Of a DNA stretch of 64,000 nt, positions 26,119 through 35,532 are shown in pieces. A program made the position numbers and the translations under genes. Positions within the stretch are counted from its first letter, which is position 1. Each line of letters begins with the position of its first letter. The notes beneath the pieces were generated by a model. It was not told the DNA's origin. It saw nothing but the letters and a program-made list of their open reading frames with translations, and made no database searches. The stretch spans positions 5,394,001-5,458,000 of the forward strand of contig OZ244843.1 in NCBI GenBank assembly GCA_965220715.1, given 5' to 3'. This DNA comes from Bin5 sp965220715 (GTDB lineage: Bacteria > Chloroflexota > Anaerolineae > Caldilineales > Caldilineaceae).

Positions 26119-27050
26119 ACGATCAGGGAAAGGAGGAGGAGAGAGAGCCCCTTCAAACGAAGGCAGCTGTTGGCGGCCGCCAGTGGTTAGTCGCCAGGAG
26201 TAAAGGCGGCCGTTGGACACGATTCTCTGTTCGACGCAGTTTCGAGCAGCAGCCACGGTTGTGGATCGTCATCTGCGTATTGGCGGCGCTGGTGGTCGGC
26301 GGGTGGCTCATTCTGCGCGGGACTGGGCCGCCGGTGGATGAAACCTGGCTCAAGATGCAGGAACGGGGCAGTTGGCGGGTTGGCATGGACCCCAGCTTTC
26401 CGCCCTTTGAAACGCTGGATGCGGAGGGGGCACCGATCGGCTATGACGTGGACCTGGCGCAGGAGATTGCCGCTGAGTGGGGGCTGGAGGCGGAGATCAT
26501 CGCAATTGGGTTCGACAGTCTGTTGGATGCGCTGCTGGTTGACCGTGTGGATGCGGTGATCAGCGCGTTTCCGTTCAACGCCCGCATGACGAAAGACGTA
26601 CACTATTCACCAGCCTATTTCGAGGCCGGTGTGCGGCTTGTGGTCGGCGCCGATGCCGCGTATGAAGAGGTTGCGGATCTGGATGGAGGTACCGTGGCGG
26701 TGGAGTGGGGCAGCCGGGGGGATGCGATAGCCCGCCGGCTGCAACGGGGAGGCGCCGGCTTTACGCGGCTGCCGTTCGAGTCTGCGGAGAAGGCGATCGA
26801 CGCGCTGGTCTCCGGCGCCAGCGATGGCTTGCTGATCGACGGCGTCACGCTGCGCCTTGCCCAGGGCGAGGGCATGGCGATTCGCGGGGTGGGCGCTGCG
26901 CTCGATAATGATCCTTATGTCATCGCGGTTTCGATAAAAGCGCCGATGTTGCAGGGCGCGCTGTTTGAGGCGTTAGCAGCACTGGAGGAGAATGGACAGC
27001 TAGACCTGCTGGAAGACCGCTGGTTCGGGCAGGTTGCGAGGAGTGAGTGA
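26115..27050 (+). CDS. Membrane-anchored solute-binding protein, family 3 (amino-acid type)
   Basis: 311 residues. A basic N-terminal tail of about 48 residues and one membrane helix (about 49-68) precede a family-3 binding domain: WRVGMDPSFPPFETLDAEGAPIGYDVDLAQEIA, then DAVISAFPFNARM and a bilobed repeat pattern. There is no lipobox; the uncleaved helix acts as anchor. The family binds polar amino acids or serves as a sensor domain. No permease or ATPase is adjacent, so it may be a sensory or scavenging component. The start overlaps the GH-like gene. Confidence 0.85.
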   Translation: MNDQGKEEEREPLQTKAAVGGRQWLVARSKGGRWTRFSVRRSFEQQPRLWIVICVLAALVVGGWLILRGTGPPVDETWLKMQERGSWRVGMDPSFPPFETLDAEGAPIGYDVDLAQEIAAEWGLEAEIIAIGFDSLLDALLVDRVDAVISAFPFNARMTKDVHYSPAYFEAGVRLVVGADAAYEEVADLDGGTVAVEWGSRGDAIARRLQRGGAGFTRLPFESAEKAIDALVSGASDGLLIDGVTLRLAQGEGMAIRGVGAALDNDPYVIAVSIKAPMLQGALFEALAALEENGQLDLLEDRWFGQVARSE

Positions 27051-27063
27051 GGAGGAGTCAAGA

Positions 27064-27099
27064 GTGAGGAGCGGAACACCTTCGCTCCTCACTTCTTTG
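27064..27099. terminator. Bidirectional terminator between convergent genes
   Basis: A perfect 10-bp stem (GTGAGGAGCG at 27064-27073, CGCTCCTCAC at 27083-27092) with a nine-base loop and a plus-strand tail TTCTTTG. It sits in the 49-bp gap between two convergent stops. Confidence 0.65.
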
Positions 27100-28023
27100 T
27101 CATGCCACGTGCGTCAACCAACCCCATCTATCCGGCATATTATCCTCGAGGATGCCGAAGAAGACGCTCTGGATTGCCTGCGTGATCGGGCCACGCTTGC
27201 CGTCGCCCACCGGCAACCGGTCCACCGAGCGCACGGGCGTGATCTCAGCTGCGGTACCGGTGAAGAAAATTTCGTCGGCCAGATAGAGCATTTCGCGCGT
27301 CATGGCCTGTTCGCGCAGGTCGTAGCCCAGGTCTTTGGCAATCGTGATCGCGGCATCGCGGGTGATGCCTCCGAGGATGCTGCTGCCCAGGGGCGGTGTA
27401 TAGATCACGCCCTTATAAATGACGAAGATATTCTCGCCACTGCCTTCGCTTACCTGACCGTTGATGTCGAGGGCGATGCCTTCAGTGAAACCATTGTCCT
27501 TGGCCTCCATAACGATGTTCTGGCTGCTGACATACTGGCCGCCGATCTTCGCCATCGGGCTGAACATGTTCGAGGCCATGCGCCGCCAACTGCTTACCTG
27601 GACATCGACGCCCTGTTCGATGGACTCTGCGCCGAGATAACGACCCCACGGCACCGAAGCCAGAATGGCCTCGACAGGACAGCCGCGGCCATCTACGCCC
27701 AAACTCTCGTAGCCGCGGAAGACCAACGGTCGGATGTAGGCACTGCGATGGTCGTTCTTGCGCAAGATGGCTTTTGCCACATCCATCCATTCGTCAACAT
27801 TGAGGGGCGATGGGATATGGGCTACCTTGCAGGAGAAGAGCAGCCGCTCGAAATGCTCCGGCCCCCGGAAAATCGCAGCGGCGTCATTCACGTCGTAGGC
27901 GCGAATCCCCTCAAATGCGCTGCTGCCGTAATGCAGGGCATGGGTAAAAACATGCACGGTCGCCTGCTCCCACGGGATGATCTCCCCGTTCATCCAGATA
28001 TAATCCGCTTGCATCTTCGCCAT
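27100..28023 (-). CDS. ilvE: Branched-chain amino-acid aminotransferase
   Basis: 307 residues from ATG 28023 with AAGGAG upstream. Fold-type IV PLP enzyme with catalytic Lys159 (SPMAKIGG). The signatures HYGSSAFEGIRAY, YIRPLVFRG and EGSGENIFVIYKG are typical of IlvE. It catalyses the last step of Val, Leu and Ile synthesis and the first step of their breakdown. It stands alone here. Confidence 0.92.
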   Translation of the reverse strand: MAKMQADYIWMNGEIIPWEQATVHVFTHALHYGSSAFEGIRAYDVNDAAAIFRGPEHFERLLFSCKVAHIPSPLNVDEWMDVAKAILRKNDHRSAYIRPLVFRGYESLGVDGRGCPVEAILASVPWGRYLGAESIEQGVDVQVSSWRRMASNMFSPMAKIGGQYVSSQNIVMEAKDNGFTEGIALDINGQVSEGSGENIFVIYKGVIYTPPLGSSILGGITRDAAITIAKDLGYDLREQAMTREMLYLADEIFFTGTAAEITPVRSVDRLPVGDGKRGPITQAIQSVFFGILEDNMPDRWGWLTHVA

Positions 28024-28249
28024 CGCTGAACTCCTTCATGCCAGGTGAGCGCCAGGTCAGCCGTCACGAGCCAACCGGCTCCGTTATGGTGTCCTGGGAG
28101 AGCAGGCGTCTGGCCTGCAATGCCAAGTCCGGTTGCATTATACAGCGGAAGAATCTGATAGGCTAAGATTCGACCGCGAGGTGAAAGGAAAGAGGGAAGA
28201 CCGGGGGAGGCTGGTGGGAGAACAGTCCCAGCCACTGGCCACGTCAAAG

Positions 28250-30058
28250 TTATCGCCACACTCTCGGCAGATACAGTTTGTGTTGAGTGGGTGTCCGCTC
28301 GGTTGCGGGCGCGACGACCTCAACGGATACGGCGGTGGGGGGCCCCCAGTTGCCGTCGGCATCCTGGGCTTCGAGAAAGATGGTGTAGGCGCCGGGCTGC
28401 AAGCCGGTTGTGTCAAGCGCCCCCGTCAGAGATTCCACGGTGGCATCGAATGCGCCGTCTGAAGCTTGCAGCGTTTCGAGGGTGGTTGCGTGCCAGGAGG
28501 GCGCGCCGACGGAAAAGCGGGCGGCGCTGATCGGCTGGGACGGTTCGGTGTCGGAGCCGCTGCCGGCGCTGCGGGTGTCGTCGGCGGTTGCGGAGAGTGT
28601 GACAGCCATTCCCGCCAGCACGCGCGGCGGAACTGCGCTGGCGTCCGTCACATCTGGCCCGGCTGGCAGCTGGTAGGGACGTCGGGCCGTCTTGGCGGCA
28701 TAGACGAGAGATTCCAGAATCTGGTCGACGATTGAGGCGCCGAAGTAGGTGCAGTCCTGGAAAAAGGCATTGCCGAGCTCATAGGTATAGGCGGCGACGC
28801 CGAGCGTACCGTAGGCGTAATCGGTCGTACTGCCGTCGAAGCGGTACATGCATAGCTCTGGATTGCAGACCCTGTAATCGGGAAAATAGCCCAGTTTACG
28901 GCCGAGGCGGCGCAAGTCGTCCTGGTTGGGAGCCGGCGTGGACGAGTGCTCCCACGGGTAAAACAGCAGGCGACCGAAGGCATGGAGAGAAATGAAAACG
29001 CCGTTGGTATCCTCCGGTGCTGGGTCGTTGTAGCCTTCTCCGCGCTGGTCGGCAAAGACGTCGCCGAGATAGGCTTCAATGGCTCGGGTCTCGGGCTCGG
29101 ATGCAGGCGCGTCGCCGCGGTAGAAGACTGAGCAGATATCGCCCGATGAACAGCCATTGCAGTGATTCCAGAGGAAGCTGCCGTTGCGATTCAGGTCGAC
29201 GCCGTGACGGGGGAAATCACAGCCATTGGTGCTATTTGTATTTTTGCGCCAGAGAAACCCTTGCTCGACCCAGCTGCGTGCGTCGGGATTGACCTGGGGG
29301 ATAATATGGATGCGGTTATAGTCGAGCAGCCATGTCAGGTCCGGGTCGGTGCCGTATCCTGCGAGCAGCATGTCGGCGAAGCGGATGGCCATTTCCGCGG
29401 TCGCCAGTTCGCGAGGGTGTTGCGCGGCCATCACCACCAGTTCGCCCTTCTCAAAGTCGGTGGACTGGCGGTTGGTCAGGACAAGCACTTGGATGTCGGA
29501 GCCAGCAAGGCCCCAAGAGCGGATTTTGTACCAACTGTTGCCGATGTCGCTCAGTTCGACCAGGTCGGGGTATTGCTCGGCCAGCGACTCCAGATCGGTG
29601 TAGGTCTCCGCCACTGTGCGATAGCAGGCATAGCCGGGAATGCCGCGGCTGTCGGCCTGGGCCTGGAAGGCGCAGGGGTCGGGCAAAGTGGAGGTCAGCT
29701 CCGTCTCTTCGGAGAAGGGGAAGCCGCCGTCGGTCAGCCACTGCTGCTGCGCCGGCGACACGAGTGCTACGGCGGTATGCTGCTCGGGTTCGACGTGCCA
29801 GACGTCGACCCGCTCGAAAAGGGCATGCAAGGCTTCAGCGTCTGAGTAGTCGATGCGGGCAACGATGGCAGCGGCGGTGTCGTCCTGTTGGCATGGGTCC
29901 ACGACGGGAGAGGCGCCAACGCCGGCGGCGTTGAGCAGCATCTTTTTGGCAGGCTCTACGACATCGTACTGTTGTACCGCGAAGAAGAGCAGCGCCCCCA
30001 ACAGACATAGCCCCCCGACCCAACCTGCAACCTGTACAAGTACTCTCTTTGCGCTCAT
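28250..30058 (-). CDS. M14-family zinc carboxypeptidase, membrane-anchored
   Basis: 602 residues. An N-terminal helix (about 9-29) anchors or exports the protein. Zinc ligands of the M14 fold are His214 and Glu217 (HPRE) and His359 (SLHAFG); the general base is Glu427 (YTYELG). GVDLNRN (about 286-292) supplies the substrate-binding Asn-Arg pair. The C-terminal third contains a beta-rich domain with an FN3- or Ig-like appearance. It lies 53 bp behind the VWA gene and is probably in the same operon, suggesting a partner surface protease. Confidence 0.88.
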   Translation of the reverse strand: MSAKRVLVQVAGWVGGLCLLGALLFFAVQQYDVVEPAKKMLLNAAGVGASPVVDPCQQDDTAAAIVARIDYSDAEALHALFERVDVWHVEPEQHTAVALVSPAQQQWLTDGGFPFSEETELTSTLPDPCAFQAQADSRGIPGYACYRTVAETYTDLESLAEQYPDLVELSDIGNSWYKIRSWGLAGSDIQVLVLTNRQSTDFEKGELVVMAAQHPRELATAEMAIRFADMLLAGYGTDPDLTWLLDYNRIHIIPQVNPDARSWVEQGFLWRKNTNSTNGCDFPRHGVDLNRNGSFLWNHCNGCSSGDICSVFYRGDAPASEPETRAIEAYLGDVFADQRGEGYNDPAPEDTNGVFISLHAFGRLLFYPWEHSSTPAPNQDDLRRLGRKLGYFPDYRVCNPELCMYRFDGSTTDYAYGTLGVAAYTYELGNAFFQDCTYFGASIVDQILESLVYAAKTARRPYQLPAGPDVTDASAVPPRVLAGMAVTLSATADDTRSAGSGSDTEPSQPISAARFSVGAPSWHATTLETLQASDGAFDATVESLTGALDTTGLQPGAYTIFLEAQDADGNWGPPTAVSVEVVAPATERTPTQHKLYLPRVWR

Positions 30059-30111
30059 AAATCACCAGCGGCCATAGATCAGCAGGGTGTACCTGCCGCT
30101 GGCCACAGCAG

Positions 30112-31494
30112 TTATGATTTCTCGACAAGCAGCTGGTCCACCGCTGCCGTCAGTTCGGAGAGCGTACTGACCGGCAATATTGTGTCGCACAGTGGCAGGT
30201 ACTCGAGCATGTCGCTGTCGCCGCTGCCCCACAGCAGCGGCTGTTCGGGGTTCAGCCACAACGTGCGGCGGCTGCGGCGGGCGATTTTTCTGAAGATATC
30301 CAGCCGGGGATCATTGTAGTTGTTACGCCCGTCGCCGACAACGATGAGGGTGGTCCGGTGGTCGATGGTGTCGAGGTAGTCATCGGAGAGATTCTGCAGG
30401 CTGTGGCCCAGATCGGTGCTGTAATAACCTGGGGGCATACGGATCAACACCTGTTGGATTGCTTCATTGGCCCGGTTGCCCTGAAAGTCGGGCGTGATGT
30501 ATTCCAGGTGGTCGATGAAGGCGAAGGCGTGGGACTTGCTCACTTGATCCTGCAACTCGTAGAGGAGAGAGAGCATTAGTTCGGAGCAGTGACGCATGGA
30601 GGTGCTGATGTCGCAGATCACCACCAGCTTTGGTTTGATGGTGCGGTCGCGGTGTTTGATCTGAAATGGGACACCTCCGTGCTTGAGGTTGGCACGGATG
30701 GTCGCTTTGGCGTCGAGTTGACCGGTCTTGGCCCTTTTCTGGCGGAGGGCGATACGGCTGCGCAGGAGCGCGGCCAGCCGCCGCACTTCCTGGCGTAACT
30801 TCTGCATGTCGCTGTCGGACAGGGCCTGAAAGGGGCGATCCATCAGCCCGTCGAGATGATCTTCCGGTCGCTGCTCGGCCATGTTTTCGGCGATGCGCTG
30901 GCCGGCGTGTTGGCGCAGCTGCTCGCGCAGGGAGTCCATGTTCTGGCCGATCAGCTGGCGCATCTGGTCCAGCCGCTCCTTGTTCATGCCCATCTGGGCC
31001 ATGAGTTCCATGATTTCCTGCATCGCCTTGCGCACCTGTTCGAACTGGAGGGCGCGTTGCATGCGGCGCGCCATCCATTCACGGTAGCGCAGATCATCGG
31101 CCTGGTTGAGGCCGACCATCTGGCCGAGGCCATCGAGTTCCTCGGGCGACAGTTGCTCGCCGCGCAGGAGCCGCTCGAGCATGTCGCGCAGCCGCTGACC
31201 GAACTCTTGCAGCGCTTCGGCCAGCATGTTGGCCTCTTCTTCGGTCAGGTCTTCCATCAGATTCATCAGTGGCGGCGGCTCGCCGCTGCCAAAGAAGAGG
31301 GGGAAGAGCTCTTCAAAGGTCGGCAGGCTCTCCACGTCTTTAACCAGGGTGGCGCGCAGACTGAGGCGGAAGGTATCCCGATCCTGGATGCCCAGGTTTT
31401 CCACGGCGGAGAAGGCATCGGTGCTCTCTGCCAGGCTGACGCGCACGCCGCCGGAACGCAAGGCTGAAATGAATTTTGCGATTCGTTCTTCCAT
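30112..31494 (-). CDS. VWA-domain protein (CoxE-like)
   Basis: 460 residues. The N-terminal half is helical with a long charged region (about 85-260). The C-terminal half is a von Willebrand A domain with an intact MIDAS motif DISTS (295-299), TDLGHSLQNL and the conserved region around VVGDGRNNYNDP. CoxE-like proteins work with MoxR ATPases in maturing metalloenzymes or protein complexes. A MoxR gene lies directly upstream, 87 bp away, forming the expected pair. Confidence 0.9.
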   Translation of the reverse strand: MEERIAKFISALRSGGVRVSLAESTDAFSAVENLGIQDRDTFRLSLRATLVKDVESLPTFEELFPLFFGSGEPPPLMNLMEDLTEEEANMLAEALQEFGQRLRDMLERLLRGEQLSPEELDGLGQMVGLNQADDLRYREWMARRMQRALQFEQVRKAMQEIMELMAQMGMNKERLDQMRQLIGQNMDSLREQLRQHAGQRIAENMAEQRPEDHLDGLMDRPFQALSDSDMQKLRQEVRRLAALLRSRIALRQKRAKTGQLDAKATIRANLKHGGVPFQIKHRDRTIKPKLVVICDISTSMRHCSELMLSLLYELQDQVSKSHAFAFIDHLEYITPDFQGNRANEAIQQVLIRMPPGYYSTDLGHSLQNLSDDYLDTIDHRTTLIVVGDGRNNYNDPRLDIFRKIARRSRRTLWLNPEQPLLWGSGDSDMLEYLPLCDTILPVSTLSELTAAVDQLLVEKS

Positions 31495-31581
31495 GGGATT
31501 CTCCTCTGCAACGGGAAGCGCAGGCGTCCTGACTTCTCTTTGCCAGCGGGCACTCGAGTGGCTTTGCTACGTGAACACGGA

Positions 31582-32574
31582 TCAGTTGTGGTGTCGACGC
31601 TGAGGCAGCTCATCATCCCAGTCGGTCTCATCGTCGTCGTCGTCTTTGCCGTCGCTGCCGTCCATTCGACCGAGCTGGCGCTGCACTTTTCGCAGATCGG
31701 TCTCGTGTTTCAACAGCACGCTGAGCGTCGTCTCCAGCGTCTTCCGATCCAGATTTTCGGTATTGAGGGTGACCAACGCCTGCGCCCAGTCCAAGGTTTC
31801 TGAGATGCTGGGCAGCTTGCGCAGGTCGAGCTGCCGCAGGCTGTGCACAAGCTCGACCGCTTGCCGGGCCATCTGCGGGGCCAGGTCCGGCACCTTGAGG
31901 CGCACGACGTTCAGTTCCTGTTCCAGGGAGGGATAGCCGATGAAGAGATAGAGACAGCGGCGTTTGAGAGCTTCGCTCAGTTCACGGGTGTTGTTGCTGG
32001 TGAGGACGACAATTGGGCGGTGGTTGGCGACCAGCGTGCCCAGCTCGGGCACACTGACCTGGAAGTCGCTGAGCACCTCGAGCAGGAAGGCCTCGAACTC
32101 GGCGTCGGCGCGGTCGATTTCGTCGATGAGGAGCACGACGGGCTGGTCGCTGAGGATCGCCTGCAGCAGGGGGCGCTGCAAGAGGAAGCGCATGGAAAAG
32201 AAGACGTCCTCTTCGTCGGTGAGGCGGTCGGCAGCTTCGGCGAGCGAGCCGGCTCCGGACAGGGTCTGCTGCAGTTGATCGCGGAGCAGCTGGGTGTACA
32301 GGAGTTGCTTGGCGTACTCCCACTCATAGAGGGCTTTGGTCTCGTCCAATCCTTCGTAGCACTGGAGGCGGATGAGGGTACGGCCGAGCGAGCCGGCGAT
32401 GGCTTTGGCCAGTTCGGTCTTGCCGACGCCGGCCGGGCCTTCGGTGAGCAGGGGTTTGCCAAGCTGCTGCGACAGATAGACGGTTGTGGCGATTTCGTCA
32501 TTGGCGATGTACTGCTGCCCGCCAAGAGAGTCTTTCGTCTCTTCAATCGACTGGAATGCGCGCGTTGTATTCAT
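31582..32574 (-). CDS. MoxR-family AAA+ ATPase
   Basis: About 330 residues from ATG 32574 (MNTTRAFQSIEETKDSLGGQ), preceded by GGAG. Residues read from the ATG at 32670 would be encoded by repeat DNA. Walker A GPAGVGKT is at 46-53; Walker B is VVLLIDEIDRAD; sensor 1 lies in VVLTSNNTRELSEALKRRC. MoxR proteins are chaperone-like ATPases that act with VWA proteins, and such a protein is encoded next. The C-terminal tail is acidic (GSDGKDDDDDETDWDDE). Confidence 0.92.
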   Translation of the reverse strand: MNTTRAFQSIEETKDSLGGQQYIANDEIATTVYLSQQLGKPLLTEGPAGVGKTELAKAIAGSLGRTLIRLQCYEGLDETKALYEWEYAKQLLYTQLLRDQLQQTLSGAGSLAEAADRLTDEEDVFFSMRFLLQRPLLQAILSDQPVVLLIDEIDRADAEFEAFLLEVLSDFQVSVPELGTLVANHRPIVVLTSNNTRELSEALKRRCLYLFIGYPSLEQELNVVRLKVPDLAPQMARQAVELVHSLRQLDLRKLPSISETLDWAQALVTLNTENLDRKTLETTLSVLLKHETDLRKVQRQLGRMDGSDGKDDDDDETDWDDELPQRRHHN

Positions 32575-32588
32575 GTGAGGGGGAGGCT

Positions 32589-32640
32589 CCTTGGGACAGT
32601 GGCTAGTGGCTAGTGGCCATTGGCCAGTGGCGGTATGCTG
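32589..32640. repeat. Heptamer repeat upstream of the MoxR gene
   Basis: Reads as consecutive seven-base units AGTGGCT, AGTGGCT, AGTGGCC, ATTGGCC, AGTGGCG. It is the same family as the copies in the ATP synthase operon. Confidence 0.65.
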
Positions 32641-32664
32641 TAGTGTATCTGACAGGCAAGCCGT

Positions 32665-33571
32665 TTGCAAGGCGGGGGGAAGGGCGGGGGGGAAGGGCAG
32701 GGGGAAGGGCAGGGGGAAGGGCAGGGGGAAGGGCAGGGGGTAAGGGCAGGGGGTAAGGGCAGGGGTCAGGGGCGAGGGGGGAGGGGGGAGGGGTCAGGGG
32801 CGTTTGCAGGGGATCGGGAAAGTTGGGTGGTTGTCATCAGATTCTCGGCGAAAAGGTGGGACACAGGGGCGGGACAAAGGGCGAGTAGCGTGTCATGGTT
32901 TCTGCCGTCAAGCGAACTGGGTGGCGGAATTTGATATAAATAATATATTTTTGGTAACTACTAAGCCGTATGCAGTGGCTGTCTTGACCAGCCCTTGATC
33001 CCCGCCGCCGTTCAGGCTCTCTCATCTTATATTTGCTGGCAGCCGCCACTTTGGATGAGCCGCACAGCTGGAATTACGACGTACGGTGGGTGAGGGATGG
33101 TTTTGGACGGGGGCGTTGCGGGGGCGGAGCCCCTGCACAAGGGAGGGCCGAAGGCCCGACCGCCCATATGCAAAGAGAGAGTATCGAGGAGTGAGTCAAA
33201 CACCTGCCACGCCTGAGACAGGGGTGGCATTGGCTGAGTAGTTACTATTTTTGAATATAAGTTCTTTTGGGGCCGGCGCAAGTGTATTGGAGCATTGGGG
33301 GCGGCCAGGCTGGCAGATCCTGATAGAGAGAACGGTAGGCTCCTGAATAGTTTTGGGATAGATCGGAATGGGTGGGGGCTGCGACCCGCCGATGATCGCG
33401 GTTGCGTGGGTAGTTGTTGGCGGCCAAAAAAGACAGTTGCGCGATTTCCAGTATTTCAGCTATATTTCTGTCGCGCGCGCCGGTAGCAGCGCGGGAGTCG
33501 GGTTGGTGGGGCGTGCAGAGGGGGAAGCTGCCGACAGGGACGAGAAGCGCGGGCAGCGACTGGTGTTGCGG
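32665..33571. other. Noncoding gap with G-rich minisatellite and palindromic element
   Basis: No convincing gene. 32670-32800 is a purine tract of 12-base GGGGGAAGGGCA-type units. 33099-33166 is a double-hairpin element that recurs at 39757-39823. 33206-33228 forms a hairpin (GCCAC...GTGGC with inner CCTG/CAGG). Short frames here have no start signals or recognisable motifs. Confidence 0.6.
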
Positions 33572-33699
33572 TTCGGACACATGCAGGTTCGGACACATGT
33601 AGTTTCAGACACATGCAGGCTCGGACACATGCAGGCTCGGACACATGCGGGCTCGGACACATACATTTTCAGACACATGCGAGCTTAGACACATACAGA
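33572..33699 (+). repeat. Eight tandem 16-bp repeats abutting a translation start
   Basis: Consensus TTCGGACACATGCAGG, with exact 16-bp spacing from 33572 to 33699 and no gaps. Copies vary at the GCAGG end and at the first base. The array ends three bases before the AAGGAAG ribosome-binding region of the M20-hydrolase gene that starts at 33713. Confidence 0.9.
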
Positions 33700-33712
33700 T
33701 AAGGAAGCGCGA

Positions 33713-34864
33713 ATGCTGGATACAGACGGCCTGATCTCGTTTGCCAGAGACATTGTGCGCATCCCCAGCCTGAGCGGTGAGGAGGGGCTGGTGGCCCGCC
33801 GCATCGAGGCGGAGATGGTAGCGCTGGGGTATGACAGGGTGTGGACGGACGAGGTTGGCAATGTAGTGGGCGTGCTTGAAGGCGCGCAGCCCGGGCCGAC
33901 GATTGTCTTCGACGCGCATACGGACACGGTGGGCGTGTCGCCGGGGGTACCGTGGGAGCTGGACCCGTTCAGCGGGGAGGTGCGGGGCGGGGCGCTGCAC
34001 GGGCGGGGCGCGGCCGACATGAAGGGCGCGCTGGCGGCGATGATCCACGGCGCAGTTGGGCTGGACAGGGCAGAGCTGAAGGGCAAGGCGGTGGTGAGCG
34101 CATCGGTGATGGAGGAGGTGCTGGAAGGGGTGGCGCTCGAAAAGGTGATCGCGCAGACGGGCGCGGATTTCGTGGTGATTGGCGAGGCGTCGGACTTGCA
34201 GATTGTGCGGGGGGGGCGCGGGCGGGCCGAGATCCACCTGACGACGACGGGGCGGCCTTCGCACTCGTCGGCGCCGCAGATGGGGCGCAACGCGGTGCTG
34301 GATATGATGCGGGTGATCGCGGCGGTGGAGGACCTGGCGCTGGACGAGCACGCGCAGATGGGGCCGGCGATTTATGCGCTGACGGATATCATCAGCGCGC
34401 CGTACCCGGGGCATTCGGTGATCCCCAGCATCTGCCGGGTGACGTATGACCGGCGGCTGCTGCCCGGGGAGGAGGCGGAGAGTGTGCTGGCGGACATCCG
34501 GCAACGACCGGAGTTGGCCGACATCCAGCTGGATGCGCGTGTGGGCATAGGGGAATATACAAGCTATACGGGGCACACTTTTACGACCGAGAAGTATTTT
34601 CCGGCGTGGTTGGCGGATGAGGCCGACGCGTTCGTGACGAGCGCGCTGGCGGCAGTCCATGGGGCGGGGATCGAAGCGGGGCTGAACGCGTACCGCTTCT
34701 GCACGAATGCGGCTTACAGCGCGGGCGCGGCGGGCATTCCGACGATTGGATTCGGCCCGGCGACGGAAGCGGACGCGCACATCATTAATGAAAGACTGAA
34801 GCTGGACGACCTGATCGCGGCGGCGCAAGGATATAAGGCGATCGGCGAAGCGGTGTTGAGGTAA
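33713..34864 (+). CDS. M20-family metallohydrolase, YgeY-like
   Basis: 383 residues from ATG 33713. M20 zinc-site motifs are present: AHTDTVG (His69, Asp71), GRGAADMKG and EEVLEG, plus a central dimerisation domain. It resembles the YgeY group of E. coli (EKYFPAW near the C-terminal third, RGRGRAEI, and GIPTIGFGPATEADAH). Members of M20 hydrolyse acylated amino acids or small peptides; YgeY is linked by context to selenium or purine metabolism in enterics. None of those partner genes is present here, so the substrate is open. Confidence 0.88.
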   Translation: MLDTDGLISFARDIVRIPSLSGEEGLVARRIEAEMVALGYDRVWTDEVGNVVGVLEGAQPGPTIVFDAHTDTVGVSPGVPWELDPFSGEVRGGALHGRGAADMKGALAAMIHGAVGLDRAELKGKAVVSASVMEEVLEGVALEKVIAQTGADFVVIGEASDLQIVRGGRGRAEIHLTTTGRPSHSSAPQMGRNAVLDMMRVIAAVEDLALDEHAQMGPAIYALTDIISAPYPGHSVIPSICRVTYDRRLLPGEEAESVLADIRQRPELADIQLDARVGIGEYTSYTGHTFTTEKYFPAWLADEADAFVTSALAAVHGAGIEAGLNAYRFCTNAAYSAGAAGIPTIGFGPATEADAHIINERLKLDDLIAAAQGYKAIGEAVLR

Positions 34865-34933
34865 CGAGGCCTCAAGTCCTGTGAATCCATACCCTGGCTC
34901 AGATAGCTTAGCGGTAGCGATTCTGACGATTAT

Positions 34934-35224
34934 ATGAATCACAGTTCAGACGCCGACAGGCAAAAAATCGAATTGGGCGATTTCGAGACTCCGAACCGGC
35001 TGGCGCGACAACTATTTCTTGCGCTGCGAGACGCCGGCCTGATGCTGAGATCGCTGCCGGATACAATCTGCGGCGCCGGAAATCTTCTCCTCGCCGGCGC
35101 GCAAGCAGTTGACTCAATCACCCATTTTTGCGGAATCGACATCAATAGGGGCTATGTGGAGCGAGCCTATCATTGGCTGCTTTCTGTACGGCTGCGGCGG
35201 TTCCCTGGTTGCCGAGTTTTCTGA
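34934..35224 (+). pseudogene. Possible relic of a DNA N6-adenine methyltransferase N-terminus
   Basis: A 96-codon frame reads ELGDFETPNRLARQLFLALR, followed by LPDTICGAGNLLLAGAQAV and CGIDINRGYVERA. This resembles the start of restriction-type N6 methyltransferases (GDFQTP ... EPTCGxGxFL ... GxDIN). The Glu-Pro-Thr of the SAM site is changed and no catalytic NPPY follows; the frame drifts into unrelated sequence and ends. If the match is real it is a decayed, truncated copy. The 200 bp after it hold nothing recognisable. Confidence 0.4.
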
Positions 35225-35532
35225 AAGGGAGAGAGGCCGACAACGGGGATGGAATTGCGCAGCCTGGTCATGCTTGAATCTGCAAGAGCGTTTGAGAGGG
35301 ATGAACAGTTGCTCGCCCTTATGGGGCGCAATCAGACCGAAGGTAGTGGCCCGCAATTGGATCAAGGGCGGCGCGTGGAGAACGGGACATCCTGTCGGCC
35401 GGACGATAGAGGCTGACACCAGCGAACGGCGAGGCTAAGCAGTCGATCACTCTAACCGACATTGAGGCCAGACGTCTGGCCATCGCGGCCCAGGGTCTGG
35501 CGGGGCCGCGTGCTGAGGCGAGCAAAGCGGGC

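Noticed and set aside
33572..33699. 16-bp tandem repeat considered as a CRISPR or as a coding repeat
   Set aside because: The unit is too short and there are no spacers. The minus-strand frame (MCPSLHVSEP-like) is a shadow of the repeat.
33605..34942. 445-codon minus-strand frame opposite the M20 hydrolase
   Set aside because: Arg/His-rich antisense shadow; the plus-strand M20 motifs are complete.
34890..34965. tRNA-like D-arm sequence TAGCTTAGCGGTAGCG
   Set aside because: No matching acceptor stem, anticodon arm or TTCRA loop at the right distances.
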